A DNA stretch of 48,812 nt from Kitasatospora indigofera (lineage in GTDB: Bacteria; Actinomycetota; Actinomycetes; Streptomycetales; Streptomycetaceae), in contig NZ_BNBO01000066.1 of assembly GCF_014655955.1 (NCBI RefSeq), forward strand, positions 1 to 48,812, read 5' to 3'. The notes under the pieces were generated by a model. The model was given only the letters and a program-made list of their open reading frames with translations, searched no databases and was not told the DNA's origin. Positions 14,816 to 24,044 of the stretch are shown here, one piece after another (the stretch's first letter is position 1; each line of letters opens with the position of its first letter). A program made the translations under genes and the position numbers.

Positions 14816-15508
14816 ATGACATCCCTCGATTCAGTGACCAACCCGGCCCACGACCTGCCCGACGTCTCGCGGCTCGTGGTAGGCGTCCTGGGCGGCACCG
14901 GCGACCAGGGCCGGGGCCTGGCGTACCGGCTGGCCAAGGCCGGCCAGCAGGTGATCATCGGCTCCCGCACGGCGGAGCGGGCGGAGGCCTCGGCCGCCGA
15001 GCTGGGTCTCGGGGTGAGGGGAGCCGACAACGCCACCACCGCGCGCGAGAGCGACATCGTGATCGTCGCGGTGCCCTGGGACGGCCACGCCGCCACCCTG
15101 TCGGCGCTGCGCGAGGAGCTCGCGGGCAAGATCGTGGTGGACTGCGTCAACCCGCTGGGCTTCGACAAGCAGGGCGCGTACGCCCTGAAGCCCGAGGAGG
15201 GCAGCGCCGCCCAGCAGGCCGCCGCCCTGCTGCCGGACTCGCGGGTCACCGCGGCCTTCCACCACCTCTCGGCGGTGCTGCTGCAGGACGAGTCGGTCGC
15301 GGAGATCGACACCGATGTGATGGTGCTCGGCGAGGAGCGCGCGGCGACCGACATCGTGCAGGCGCTGGCGGGGCGGATCCCCGGCATGCGCGGCATCTTC
15401 GCCGGCCGGCTGCGCAACGCCCACCAGGTGGAGTCGCTGGTGGCGAACCTGATCTCGGCCAACCGCCGCTACAAGGCCCACGCGGGGCTGCGGATCACCG
15501 ACGTCTGA
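14816..15508 (+). CDS. npdG: NADPH-dependent F420 reductase
   Basis: A 230-aa cytosolic oxidoreductase (F420H2:NADP+ oxidoreductase, Fno/NpdG) that moves hydride between coenzyme F420 and NADP. The Rossmann motif VVGVLGGTGDQGRGLAYRLAKAG binds NADP, and the adjacent GSRTAERAEA (S-R pair) selects its 2'-phosphate. DIVIVAVPWDGHAATL, VVDCVNPLGFDKQG and TAAFHHLSAVLLQD are typical family segments. The C-terminus GIFAGRLRNAHQVESLVANLISANRRYKAHAGLRITDV closes the F420 site. Length is normal. It points to an F420-producing actinomycete. Confidence 0.95.
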   Translation: MTSLDSVTNPAHDLPDVSRLVVGVLGGTGDQGRGLAYRLAKAGQQVIIGSRTAERAEASAAELGLGVRGADNATTARESDIVIVAVPWDGHAATLSALREELAGKIVVDCVNPLGFDKQGAYALKPEEGSAAQQAAALLPDSRVTAAFHHLSAVLLQDESVAEIDTDVMVLGEERAATDIVQALAGRIPGMRGIFAGRLRNAHQVESLVANLISANRRYKAHAGLRITDV

Positions 15509-15521
15509 CCGGCCGGCGGGG

Positions 15522-15711
15522 CCGTACACGGCCGTAGGTGCTGTACCCGGCCGCAGCTGCTGTACGCGGCCGCGTGCCGTACCCCGGCCGTCCCGTACCG
15601 CATCCGGGTCGCCGGCCGTCCCGTACCCCGGCCGTCCCGTACCCCGGCCGTCCCGTACCCCGGCCGTCCCGTCCCGCATCCGGGTCGCCGGCCGTCCCGC
15701 GCCCCGGCCGC
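15522..15711. repeat. GTAC/CGGCCG tandem-repeat tract
   Basis: After the npdG gene there are three 19-bp units (15522-15540, 15541-15559, 15560-15578). Then come a 16-bp unit GTACCCCGGCCGTCCC (15579-15594), a 28-bp variant (15595-15622), three identical 16-bp units (15623-15638, 15639-15654, 15655-15670), a second 28-bp variant (15671-15698) and a decayed copy to about 15711. All share GTAC...CGGCCG. There are no unique spacers, so this is a minisatellite and not CRISPR. Confidence 0.9.
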
Positions 15712-15717
15712 GCCGTG

Positions 15718-15754
15718 CCGAAGGCCCCCTCGACCGCGTCGCGGGGGCCTTCGG
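15718..15754. terminator. Strong hairpin terminator
   Basis: CCGAAGGCCCCC (15718-15729) pairs perfectly with GGGGGCCTTCGG (15743-15754), loop 13 nt. It lies at the end of the repeat tract and before the next gene, so it terminates the npdG transcript. Confidence 0.8.
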
Positions 15755-15798
15755 TGACAATGGGAGCCGACCGTACCCGGCTTTAGGAGCCCCCCGCC

Positions 15799-15993
15799 AT
15801 GCCCCGCACCGCCCTCTACGCCTCGATCGTCCTCATCCTCGCGGTGGCCGCCGCGGTGGTGTCCTTCGTGCAGGGCAACTGGCTGGGCGTGGTCTGGGTG
15901 CTGCTGGCGGGCGTGTCGAGCAACATCGCCTGGTTCCACGTCCGCAAGGAGCGGCTGGCGAAGGCCGCCGAGGCGGCCGGCCCGGCGGCCTGA
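15799..15993 (+). CDS. Small membrane protein
   Basis: A 64-aa protein with AGGAG (15785-15789) nine nt before ATG 15799. It has two hydrophobic stretches, about 5-24 (ALYASIVLILAVAAAVVSFV) and 28-46 (WLGVVWVLLAGVSSNIAWF), and a basic-then-Ala tail (HVRKERLAKAAEAAG), predicting a two-helix membrane hairpin with the charged C-terminus inside. Function unknown. Confidence 0.75.
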   Translation: MPRTALYASIVLILAVAAAVVSFVQGNWLGVVWVLLAGVSSNIAWFHVRKERLAKAAEAAGPAA

Positions 15994-16033
15994 GCCGCCC
16001 CGGCCTCCGGCCCGGTGGGCCGCCCCGGCCCCG

Positions 16034-16050
16034 GCCTCCGGCCCGGAGGC
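16034..16050. terminator. Convergent-gene hairpin
   Basis: GCCTCCGG and CCGGAGGC pair almost without a loop in the 99-bp gap between the convergent small membrane-protein gene and the M50 protease gene. Confidence 0.45.
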
Positions 16051-16092
16051 GGTCCGGGCCGGTGACCCGGCGCTCCCCGGCCCCGACCAGGC

Positions 16093-16908
16093 TCAGTGGT
16101 TCCAGAACCGGAACAGGTAGTCGCCGATCCAGATCACCCCGCGGTCCACGCCGAACAGCTCGGTGATCCCGTAGACCACGTCGAAGAAGAGCCGGTTCAC
16201 CTGCGGCTGCCACAGCAGCGCGAACACCGCGAGCATCCCGTACATCGCGAACGGCTCGACCGCGCGCCGGACCTTCGGCGACAGCCACGGCTCGACGATC
16301 CCGTAGCCGTCCAGGCCCGGGACCGGCAGCAGGTTCAGCAGCGCGGCGCTGACCTGGAACATCGCCAGGTAGGCCAGCGCGGCCGGCAGCGGCGACAGGT
16401 CCAGCGTGCGGCCGCCGATCTCGATCAGCCGGTCGGGGTCGTCGAACCAGCCGGCGCCCACCGCCGTCAGCAGGACGCCCGCGAACAGCACGTTCACCAG
16501 CGGCCCGGCGGCCGAGATCAGGCTGTGCTTCAGCCGCCCCTGGATCCGGTGCCGCTCGATGTAGACCGCGCCACCGGGCAGGCCGATGCCGCCCAGGATC
16601 ACGAACACCACCGGCAGCACGAAGCTGAACAGCACGTTGGTGTACTTCAGCGGGTTGAGCGTGAGGTAGCCCTTGGCGCCGATGCTGATGTCGCCGCCGT
16701 GCAGCGCCGTCCGCGCGTGCCCGTACTCGTGCAGGCACAGCGACACCATCCAGCCCGCCACCACGAACAGGAACACCCCGAAGCCGGAGTTCCCGTAGCC
16801 GGACCAGACGGCCCAGCCGGAGGTGCCGAGGACCGCCAGCAGCACCCAGAACACCGGGCTGATCCGGCGGTCCTCGCTGCGCGAGCGCCGTGCTTCGGCA
16901 AAGGTCAT
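16093..16908 (-). CDS. M50-type (site-2 protease family) membrane metalloprotease
   Basis: A 271-aa polytopic membrane protease of the S2P/M50 family. The zinc site HEYGH is at residues 60-64 inside a membrane helix (SLCLHEYGHARTALHGG). The third-ligand motif N192-LLPVPGLD200-G lies in a later helix. The short TLNPLKYTNVLFSFVLPVVFVILGG and HSLISAAGPLVNVLFAG segments are typical of the subgroup often annotated as site-2 protease family or Zn-peptidase. Such enzymes cut membrane-bound anti-sigma factors or signal-peptide remnants; no PDZ domain or sigma/anti-sigma pair is present here. Start ATG 16908 is used; CGGAG about 14 nt upstream is a weak ribosome binding site. Confidence 0.92.
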   Translation of the reverse strand: MTFAEARRSRSEDRRISPVFWVLLAVLGTSGWAVWSGYGNSGFGVFLFVVAGWMVSLCLHEYGHARTALHGGDISIGAKGYLTLNPLKYTNVLFSFVLPVVFVILGGIGLPGGAVYIERHRIQGRLKHSLISAAGPLVNVLFAGVLLTAVGAGWFDDPDRLIEIGGRTLDLSPLPAALAYLAMFQVSAALLNLLPVPGLDGYGIVEPWLSPKVRRAVEPFAMYGMLAVFALLWQPQVNRLFFDVVYGITELFGVDRGVIWIGDYLFRFWNH

Positions 16909-17133
16909 GATGCTCAGGCTCCGGGAGGTCGGGGGTACGGACGGCACGGGGGCGGACGTCCGGCGGGGCCGGTGCCCGCGCCGGGCAGGGAACCGATCAT
17001 GCCGGGCGCCCCCGGCCCGGACAAGCCGCCCCGGGTGAACGTACGGGACGGCGTCGCGGGTTCCTGGCCGCCGGGCGGCCGACCGGAACCCGTACCACCG
17101 GATATATGTGCGCCCGGGGCGCCGGGCGTCGAC

Positions 17134-17139
17134 CAGAAT
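17134..17139 (+). promoter_or_regulatory. -10 box suggesting leaderless AfsR-like mRNA
   Basis: CAGAAT ends 6 nt before the GTG start at 17146. No ribosome binding site is visible, consistent with a leaderless transcript. Confidence 0.4.
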
Positions 17140-17145
17140 GGGCGG

Positions 17146-20100
17146 GTGCACTACGGCATCCTCGGCACCACCACGGCCCACCACGACGACGGTACGGCGA
17201 TCCCGCTCGGCGGGGCCCGGCTGCGCGCGCTCCTCGCCGCACTGGCCCTGCGGCAGGGCCGGCCGGTCCCCGCGGACCTGCTGGCCGAGGAGGTCTGGGG
17301 CGCCGACCCGCCGCAGGACACCGCCGCGGCGCTGCAGACCCTGGTCGGGCGGCTGCGGCGGACGGTCGGCCGGGACGAGATCGGCTCCGGCCCCGCCGGG
17401 TACTGGCTGACCGGCCCGGACACCGACCTCGCCGAGTTCCAGCGGCTGTCGGCGGAGGGCCGCCGGGCCCTGGAGACGGCGGACCACGCCGTCGCCGCCG
17501 AGCGGCTGCGCGAGGCGCTCGCCCTCTGGCGCGGCGCGGCCCTCGCCGACCTGCCCGACCTGGGCGGCCCGGCCATCCGGCTGGAGGCCCAGCGGGAGGA
17601 GACCCGCCGGCACCGGATCAGCGCCGATCTGGCCCTGGGCCGGGCCGCCGAGCTGACCGCCGAACTGGCCGGACTGGCCGAGCAGCACCCGCTGGACGAG
17701 CAGGTCCAGTACCTGCTGATCCGGGCGCTGCACGAGAGCGGCCGCAGCTCCGAGGCGCTCCGCCAGTACGAGCGGGTGCGGCGCGCGCTGGCCGACGAGC
17801 TGGGGACGGACCCCGGCCGACGGCTGCGCGATCTGCACGGCGAGCTGCTCCGCCCGGCGGAGCCCGCCGCGGAGCCGGGCGGTGGCCCCGGCCGCCCGCA
17901 CCCGGCGCTGGACGGCGACCCGCGGGCCTCGTCCGTCTCGCCCGCCCCGGCCTCCTCCACCCCGGCCTCCTCCGCCTCCGCCGCCGCTTCGGCGACGAGC
18001 ACGCCGCCGGCCGCCCACCGGCCGCCCGGACAGGCCGCCCACCCGTCGCCCGAGCCGCCGGCCCCGGCCGCCCGCACCAGCGGCAACCTGCGGGCCAGGC
18101 TCACCAGCTTCGTCGGCCGGGAGAGCGATCTGGCCGCCGTCAGGGCCGCCCTGACGGCGGGCCGGCTCACCACCCTCACCGGCCCCGGCGGCTCCGGCAA
18201 GACCCGCCTCTCGGTCGAGGCCGGCCGCGCCGAACAGGCCGCCGGGCACTGGCCGGACGGCGTCTGGCTGGCCGAACTCGCCCCGCTGGAGAGCCCGGAG
18301 GCCGTCCCCGGCGCGGTGCTCTCGGCGCTCGGCCTGCGCGAGACGGTGCTGCACACCGGCAACAAGGTCGTCGAGGTGATCGAGAACCGCACCGACGACC
18401 CGGTCCGCCGGATCGTCGAGTACTGCGGCCGGCGCCGGATGCTGATCGTCCTGGACAACTGCGAGCACCTGATCCAGGCCGCCGCCGACCTCGCCGACCG
18501 GCTGCTGGCGGAGTGCCCGGGCCTGACCGTGCTGGCCACCAGCCGCGAGCCGCTCGGCGTCCCCGGCGAGACCATGCTGCCGGTCGAACCGCTGCCCGAC
18601 CCGGTCGCGCTGCGGCTGCTCGCCGAGCGCGCCGCCGCCGCCCGGCCCGGCTTCGACCCCGGCAGCGACCCGGAGGCCTGTGCGGAGATCTGCCGCCGGC
18701 TGGACGGCCTGCCGCTCGCCATCGAACTCGCGGCCGCCCGGCTGCGGGTGATGACCCCGCGTCAGATCGCCGACCGGCTGGACGGCCGCTTCGCCCTGCT
18801 CACCGCCGGCAGCCGCACCCTGCTGCCCCGTCAGCAGACCCTGCGCGCCGTGGTCGACTGGAGCTGGGACCTGCTCGGCAAACGCGAGCGGGCGGTGCTG
18901 CGCCGGCTGTCCGCCTTCGCCGGCGGCTGGACGCTGGAGGACGCCGAGGCGGTCTGCTCCGACGAGGCCGAGGTGCCCCGCGAGGAGGTCGCCGACCTGC
19001 TGCTCTCGCTGGTCGACAAGTCGCTGGTGGTGGCCGGCCTGGACGCCGAGGGCCCGCCCCGCTACTGGATGCTGGAGACCATCCACGAGTACGCGGCCGA
19101 ACGCCTGGCCCAGACCCCCGGGGACGACGTCCAGCTGCGCCACCTGCGGCACTACCGGGACGTGCTGCGCACCACCGAGCCGGACCGGTACGGGCCGCGC
19201 CAGCTGGGCCTGATCGCCCTGCTGGAGCGGGAGAAGGACAACGTCCGGGTGGCGCTGCGCCGGGCCGTCGACCGCGGCGAGGAGCAGGACGCGCTGGTCA
19301 TCGCGCTGGGCATGAGCTGGTTCTGGACCCTGCGCGGGTACAACGCCGAGGCGCACTCCTGGTACGACGCGGTGGCGCAGCTCGGCCCCGACCCGTTCGC
19401 CGACGACGCGCCGCCGGCCGAACCGCTCGCCGCGGACATCCTGCACTGCCCGCTGCCGATGACGCCGGACGTCCTGGCCGAGGCCCGCCGGCAGCTCCGG
19501 CTGTCCCGTCTGGTGAGCCAGTTCGAGGGCGACATGGAGGTGATGGGCAGCGCCGAGGCCGCCGACCTGGCCCGCCGGATCATCCGGACGTACACCCCCG
19601 ACCTGCCGCAGTCGTACAAGTTCCCGGCGCTGATGCGGGTCTTCGCGGCCTTCCTCGCGGGCAAGCTGGACCAGATGCGGGAGATGCTCGACGACGCGGT
19701 GGCGGGCTGCCGGGTGCACGGCAGCGACAGCGACCTGGCCTTCATCCTGCAGATCCGGGCGAAGATGATGAACGACTGGCCGGGCGGCCTGGAGGCCGGC
19801 ATCCGGGACGGCGACGAGTCGCTGGCCCTGTTCACCCGGGCCGGTGACCGCTGGGGGATGTCGCAGGCGCTGGCGGCCCGGGCCGAGTCGCTGACCACGG
19901 CGGGGGAGACGCGGCAGGCCGTCGTCGCCTACCGGCAGGCCATCGAGCTGACCCAGGAGGTGGGGGCCCCGCAGGAGGTGCCGATGCTGATGGTGCAGCT
20001 CGGCAACGCCCTGATGGGCAGCGATACCGCGGAGGGGGAGCGGATCGTCCGGGAGGCCCTGGAGCAGGTCGGGGACGGGGCCCACGGCAGCAACGGCGCG

Positions 20101-20676
20101 GTGCTCTTCGGGCGGCTGGTCCTCACCGGCCTGCACACCCTGCGCGAGGAGTTCGACGAGGCCCTGCGGGAGCTGGACGCCCTGGAGCAGGCCCAGGGCG
20201 AGTACGGCCCGTTGGTGCCCGGCCTGGTGCCCTCGCTGCTGTCCTGCATCCGGGGCTGGGTGACCGCCCGGGCCGGGGAGCCCGAGCGCGGCCTGCTCCT
20301 GCTGGTCGGCGGCTGGTCGCTGCTGCGCGGGATGAAGAGCGAGGCGGGGGCCTTCGCCGAGCAGATGACGGTGCTGCTGGTGCCCGCCGCCGCGGGCGTG
20401 CTGCGGGTCTTCGCCGAGCGTGACCAGGACCTCGACTGCGCCCGGCTGGCCGCCCGGCTGATCGGCTCGCACGCCGGGCTGAACGGCCCCAAGGGGGGCT
20501 TCCTCGACCAGGTGGAGGTGCGGACGGCTGACCGGAGCCTGCGGCAGCTGCTGGGCGACGACGGCTACGAGGCCGCGATCGCCCAAGGCGGTGGCCTCTC
20601 CCTGGGAGGGACCACCGCCGTGCTGGACTCGCTCGGCGACTGGGCGCGGGAGCGGGGGCTGGAGCTGGAGCCGTGA
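17146..20676 (+). CDS. AfsR-like BTAD regulator with NB-ARC-type ATPase
   Basis: A 1176-aa STAND-family transcription activator. Residues 1-90 are an OmpR-type winged helix (GGARLRALLAALALRQGRPVPADLLAEEVWG). About 95-245 is the BTAD domain (FQRLSAEGRRALE ... EALRQYERVRRALADELGTDPGRRLRDLHGELL). A Pro/Ala/Ser linker (246-310) leads into an ATPase with Walker A GPGGSGKT near 346, Walker B RMLIVLDNCEHL near 432 and the sensor LATSREPLG near 465. The C-terminal ~500 residues are helical and TPR-like. AfsR-type proteins bind direct repeats of about 11-bp period and activate secondary-metabolite or export genes. The start GTG 17146 has no ribosome binding site. The adjacent convergent ABC exporter operon carries such repeats and is the likely target. 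Confidence 0.93.
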   Translation: MHYGILGTTTAHHDDGTAIPLGGARLRALLAALALRQGRPVPADLLAEEVWGADPPQDTAAALQTLVGRLRRTVGRDEIGSGPAGYWLTGPDTDLAEFQRLSAEGRRALETADHAVAAERLREALALWRGAALADLPDLGGPAIRLEAQREETRRHRISADLALGRAAELTAELAGLAEQHPLDEQVQYLLIRALHESGRSSEALRQYERVRRALADELGTDPGRRLRDLHGELLRPAEPAAEPGGGPGRPHPALDGDPRASSVSPAPASSTPASSASAAASATSTPPAAHRPPGQAAHPSPEPPAPAARTSGNLRARLTSFVGRESDLAAVRAALTAGRLTTLTGPGGSGKTRLSVEAGRAEQAAGHWPDGVWLAELAPLESPEAVPGAVLSALGLRETVLHTGNKVVEVIENRTDDPVRRIVEYCGRRRMLIVLDNCEHLIQAAADLADRLLAECPGLTVLATSREPLGVPGETMLPVEPLPDPVALRLLAERAAAARPGFDPGSDPEACAEICRRLDGLPLAIELAAARLRVMTPRQIADRLDGRFALLTAGSRTLLPRQQTLRAVVDWSWDLLGKRERAVLRRLSAFAGGWTLEDAEAVCSDEAEVPREEVADLLLSLVDKSLVVAGLDAEGPPRYWMLETIHEYAAERLAQTPGDDVQLRHLRHYRDVLRTTEPDRYGPRQLGLIALLEREKDNVRVALRRAVDRGEEQDALVIALGMSWFWTLRGYNAEAHSWYDAVAQLGPDPFADDAPPAEPLAADILHCPLPMTPDVLAEARRQLRLSRLVSQFEGDMEVMGSAEAADLARRIIRTYTPDLPQSYKFPALMRVFAAFLAGKLDQMREMLDDAVAGCRVHGSDSDLAFILQIRAKMMNDWPGGLEAGIRDGDESLALFTRAGDRWGMSQALAARAESLTTAGETRQAVVAYRQAIELTQEVGAPQEVPMLMVQLGNALMGSDTAEGERIVREALEQVGDGAHGSNGAVLFGRLVLTGLHTLREEFDEALRELDALEQAQGEYGPLVPGLVPSLLSCIRGWVTARAGEPERGLLLLVGGWSLLRGMKSEAGAFAEQMTVLLVPAAAGVLRVFAERDQDLDCARLAARLIGSHAGLNGPKGGFLDQVEVRTADRSLRQLLGDDGYEAAIAQGGGLSLGGTTAVLDSLGDWARERGLELEP

Positions 20677-20690
20677 GGCCCCGCGGGGCC
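20677..20690. terminator. Palindromic hairpin right after AfsR-like stop
   Basis: GGCCCCGCGGGGCC is a 14-bp palindrome immediately following the TGA. It could end this transcript and the convergent ABC operon. Confidence 0.45.
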
Positions 20691-20722
20691 CCGGGCCGCC
20701 CGGGTGCCGGGCCGGGACGCGG

Positions 20723-21549
20723 TCAGGTCCGCTTGCGGAACCGGGCCACGGCCAGCGGCGCGAAGATCGCCGTGACGCCGACCGACCAGCCGACCACGAT
20801 CAGCACCGAGTGTGTCAGCGGGCCGCCGTTGAGCAGGTTGCGGCAGGCGTCGGCGAGTGCGGACAACGGGTTGTAGTCGGTGAAGGACTGCAGCCAGCCG
20901 GGCATCGAGTCGGTCGGCGCGAAGATCGAGCTGCCGAACTGCAGCGGCATGATCACCAGCATCGCGACCCCCTGGACGGCCTGGGCGCTGCGCAGCGCCA
21001 TCCCCAGCAGCATCGAGATCCACACCATCGACATGCCGAACAGCAGCGACAGGCCGACGGCCGCCAGCAGCTCCAGCGGGCCGGTCTTCACCTCGAAGCC
21101 GAGGATCAGCGCGAAGACGATCAGGATGGTGAAGGAGAGCAGCGCCCGGCAGGTCTCCGCCACGATCTTGGAGACCAGGACGGCCGAGCGGCCGATCGGC
21201 AGGGTCCGGAACCGGTCCATCACGCCGGTCTGGAAGTCGCTGTTGAGGCCGGTGCCCACGGCCATCGCCAGGGTGATGCCGGTCTGGCCGAGCAGGCCGG
21301 GGATCATGTACTGCTTGTAGGAGTCCTGGTCGCCGGAGATCGCGCCGCCGAAGACGTAGACGAACAGCACGGTGAAGATGATCGGCATCAGCACGGCGTC
21401 GAACATCGACTCCGGGTCCGCCTTGATCCGCATCAGGTTGCGGCGGGTCAGGGCGCCGATGTGGCGGAAGGTCGAGCGCAGGCCGATGCGCTGGTCGGCG
21501 CCGCCGGCGACCGCCGGGCGGACCGGGGCCGGGGTGAGGGTCGCGGTGC

Positions 21550-21553
<4 letters not shown>
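20723..21553 (-). CDS. ABC-2 type exporter, permease subunit (DrrB-like)
   Basis: A 276-aa membrane permease with six predicted helices, the partner of the ATPase encoded just upstream (the start ATG overlaps the ATPase stop by 4 nt, ATGA, implying translational coupling). It starts MSTATLTPAPVRPAVAGG, then HIGALTRRNLMRIKADPESMFDAVLMPIIFTVLFVYVFGGAI, the usual N-terminal amphipathic helix and TM1 of DrrB-type permeases. The central MDRFRTLPIGRSAVLVSKIVAET is the conserved cytoplasmic coupling segment. MPGWLQSFTDYNPLSALADACRNLLNGG near the C-terminus is also typical. It probably exports a lipophilic metabolite or drug; substrate unknown. Confidence 0.93.
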
Positions 21554-22572
<1,019 letters not shown>

Positions 22573-22592
22573 GCCCCGAGACTGCCCGGTCC

Positions 22593-22711
22593 CGCTGTCA
22601 GCGCGCTGTCAGCCGGCCGCCGTCGCCGTCAGACCGCTGTCATCGGCCGCCGGGGGCGCTGCCGGATCGCTGCCGGATCGCCGTCGGCCCACTGCCGGCC
22701 CGCTGCCGGCC
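22593..22711. repeat. 11-bp-periodic direct-repeat array upstream of ABC exporter operon
   Basis: Nine related 11-mers start at 22593, 22604, 22624, 22635, 22657, 22668, 22679, 22690 and 22701. Examples are CGCTGTCAGCG, CGCTGTCAGCC, CGCCGTCAGAC, CGCTGTCATCG and CGCTGCCGGAT (twice). They are head-to-tail except for two gaps of 9 and 11 bp. The array lies 21-139 bp upstream of the ATPase start codon. The 11-bp step is one turn of DNA and is the spacing known for SARP/AfsR-type activators. It is not a multiple of 3, so it is not a coding repeat. Confidence 0.65.
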
Positions 22712-22820
22712 CCGGCGCGGGCGGGCGGGACGCGCCGGCGGCCGGGACGCGAGGAGGGAGGCGGCCGGTCCGGTCCGGTCCCGCCACCTCCCTCCGGGGA
22801 GCGCCGTCACCCGGCCGCCG

Positions 22821-23690
22821 TCACTTGAAGGTGTGCTCCGGCGCGGGGAAGCTGCCGGCCGAGACCTCGGCGGCGAACTCGCGGGCGGCGTCGCCGAGCA
22901 CGGCCCGCAGGTTGGCGTACTGCTTGACGAACTTCGGCACCCGGCCCGCCGTCATGCCGGCCATGTCCGTCCAGACCAGCACCTGGGCGTCGGTGTCCAC
23001 GCCCGCGCCGATGCCGACGGTGGCGATCGCCAGCTCCTCGGTGACCTGCCTGGCGAGGTCGGCCGGGACCGCCTCCAGGACGACGGCGAAGGCGCCGGCC
23101 TGCTGCACGGCCTTGGCGTCGCGCAGCAGTTGGTGCGCCGCCTCGTCGCCGCGCCCCTGCACGGGGTAGCCGCCGAAGGCGTGCACCGACTGCGGGGTGA
23201 GGCCGATGTGCGCCATCACCGGGATGCCGGCCTCGACCAGCAGCTCGATCGAGCGGGCGCTGCGCTCGCCGCCCTCCAGCTTGACGGCGCCGACGCCGGC
23301 CTCCTTCATCAGCCGGGCGGCGTTGTGCATGGCCTGCGCGGGGGACTCCTGGTAGGAGCCGAACGGCATGTCGGCGACGACCATGGCGCGCTTGGTGCCC
23401 CGGACGACGGCGGCGGAGAGCATCACCATCTGATCCATGGTCACCGGCACGGTGGTCTCGTAGCCGAGGTGGCAGTTGCCGGCGGAGTCGCCGACCAGCA
23501 GCACCGGGATGCCGGCCTCGTCGAAGACGCCGCCGGTCAGCGCGTCGTACGCGGTGAGCATGGACCACTTCTCGCCGCGCTGCTTGGCGGCGGCGAGGTC
23601 GCGGACGGTGACGCGGCGGTTGGTGACGCCCCCGTAGAGGGTGGCGGTGGACGCCTGGGTCGGGGCAGGCGTGGGCGAAGAAGCGTTCAT
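22821..23690 (-). CDS. panB: Ketopantoate hydroxymethyltransferase
   Basis: A 289-aa cytosolic enzyme that adds a hydroxymethyl group (from 5,10-methylene-tetrahydrofolate) to 2-ketoisovalerate to make ketopantoate, the first step of pantothenate/coenzyme A synthesis. ATG 23690 has AGGAG 8 nt upstream. Family residues are in place: D68 (VGDSAGN), D107 (ADMPFGSY), K137 and E139 (VKLEGG), H161 (HIGLTPQSV) and E206 (VLEAVP). The ~25-residue Ser/Thr/Ala-rich N-terminal extension is common in actinobacteria. No other pan gene is adjacent. It is divergent from the MFS pump gene. Confidence 0.97.
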   Translation of the reverse strand: MNASSPTPAPTQASTATLYGGVTNRRVTVRDLAAAKQRGEKWSMLTAYDALTGGVFDEAGIPVLLVGDSAGNCHLGYETTVPVTMDQMVMLSAAVVRGTKRAMVVADMPFGSYQESPAQAMHNAARLMKEAGVGAVKLEGGERSARSIELLVEAGIPVMAHIGLTPQSVHAFGGYPVQGRGDEAAHQLLRDAKAVQQAGAFAVVLEAVPADLARQVTEELAIATVGIGAGVDTDAQVLVWTDMAGMTAGRVPKFVKQYANLRAVLGDAAREFAAEVSAGSFPAPEHTFK

Positions 23691-24044
23691 CGAACAGGCT
23701 CCTGGAAGGGTTGTCGTCTCGTGGCGCCGTACGGCGTCCCCGGATCCCCTCCATGCTTGCACGGCTCGACGCGAGCGCAAAGAGGCGTGCGTCCCGTGGT
23801 GTGCGATCTCCGGCACACCGGGCCCGGTCCGGTGCGCGGACACCGGCCCCGGGTATGCCGCGGCCCGGCCCGACGGGTGTCCCGGGCCCGGTGCGCGGCC
23901 GGCCGCCGAGCGGATGTTTGCCATGACTTTACGATACGGACTCGTCTCGTATCGAAACGGGCGCTACGCTGTCCGAGGGGGTTGCGAGACGTCGTCGTCT
24001 CGTAAAGTCCCGCCAGTGTCGTACACGTAGGGACGGGAAGACCA
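23691..24044. other. Divergent panB / MFS promoter region
   Basis: The panB-proximal part shows nothing notable. The half nearer the pump (23920-24010) is less GC-rich and contains two palindromes, listed separately as a candidate TetR operator. No extra gene is supported. Confidence 0.6.
23932..24004 (+). promoter_or_regulatory. Two palindromes upstream of MFS gene, candidate TetR operators
   Basis: Site 1: CGATACG (23932-23938) and CGTATCG (23948-23954), 9-nt spacer. Site 2: CGAGACG (23985-23991) and CGTCTCG (23996-24002), 4-nt spacer. Both contain the decamer TCGTCTCGTA (23942 and 23995), spaced 53 bp (five helical turns). Site 2 ends 42 bp before the ATG of the pump. The TetR gene just downstream of the pump is the expected binder. 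Confidence 0.6.

Noticed and set aside
15522..15711. CRISPR array
   Set aside because: The units abut, vary in length (16, 19, 28 bp), and have no unique spacers or cas genes nearby.
16093..20586. 1497-codon minus-strand frame spanning the AfsR-like gene into the M50 protease
   Set aside because: Only its last 271 codons (from ATG 16908) are a real protein; the rest is a shadow of the AfsR-like gene.
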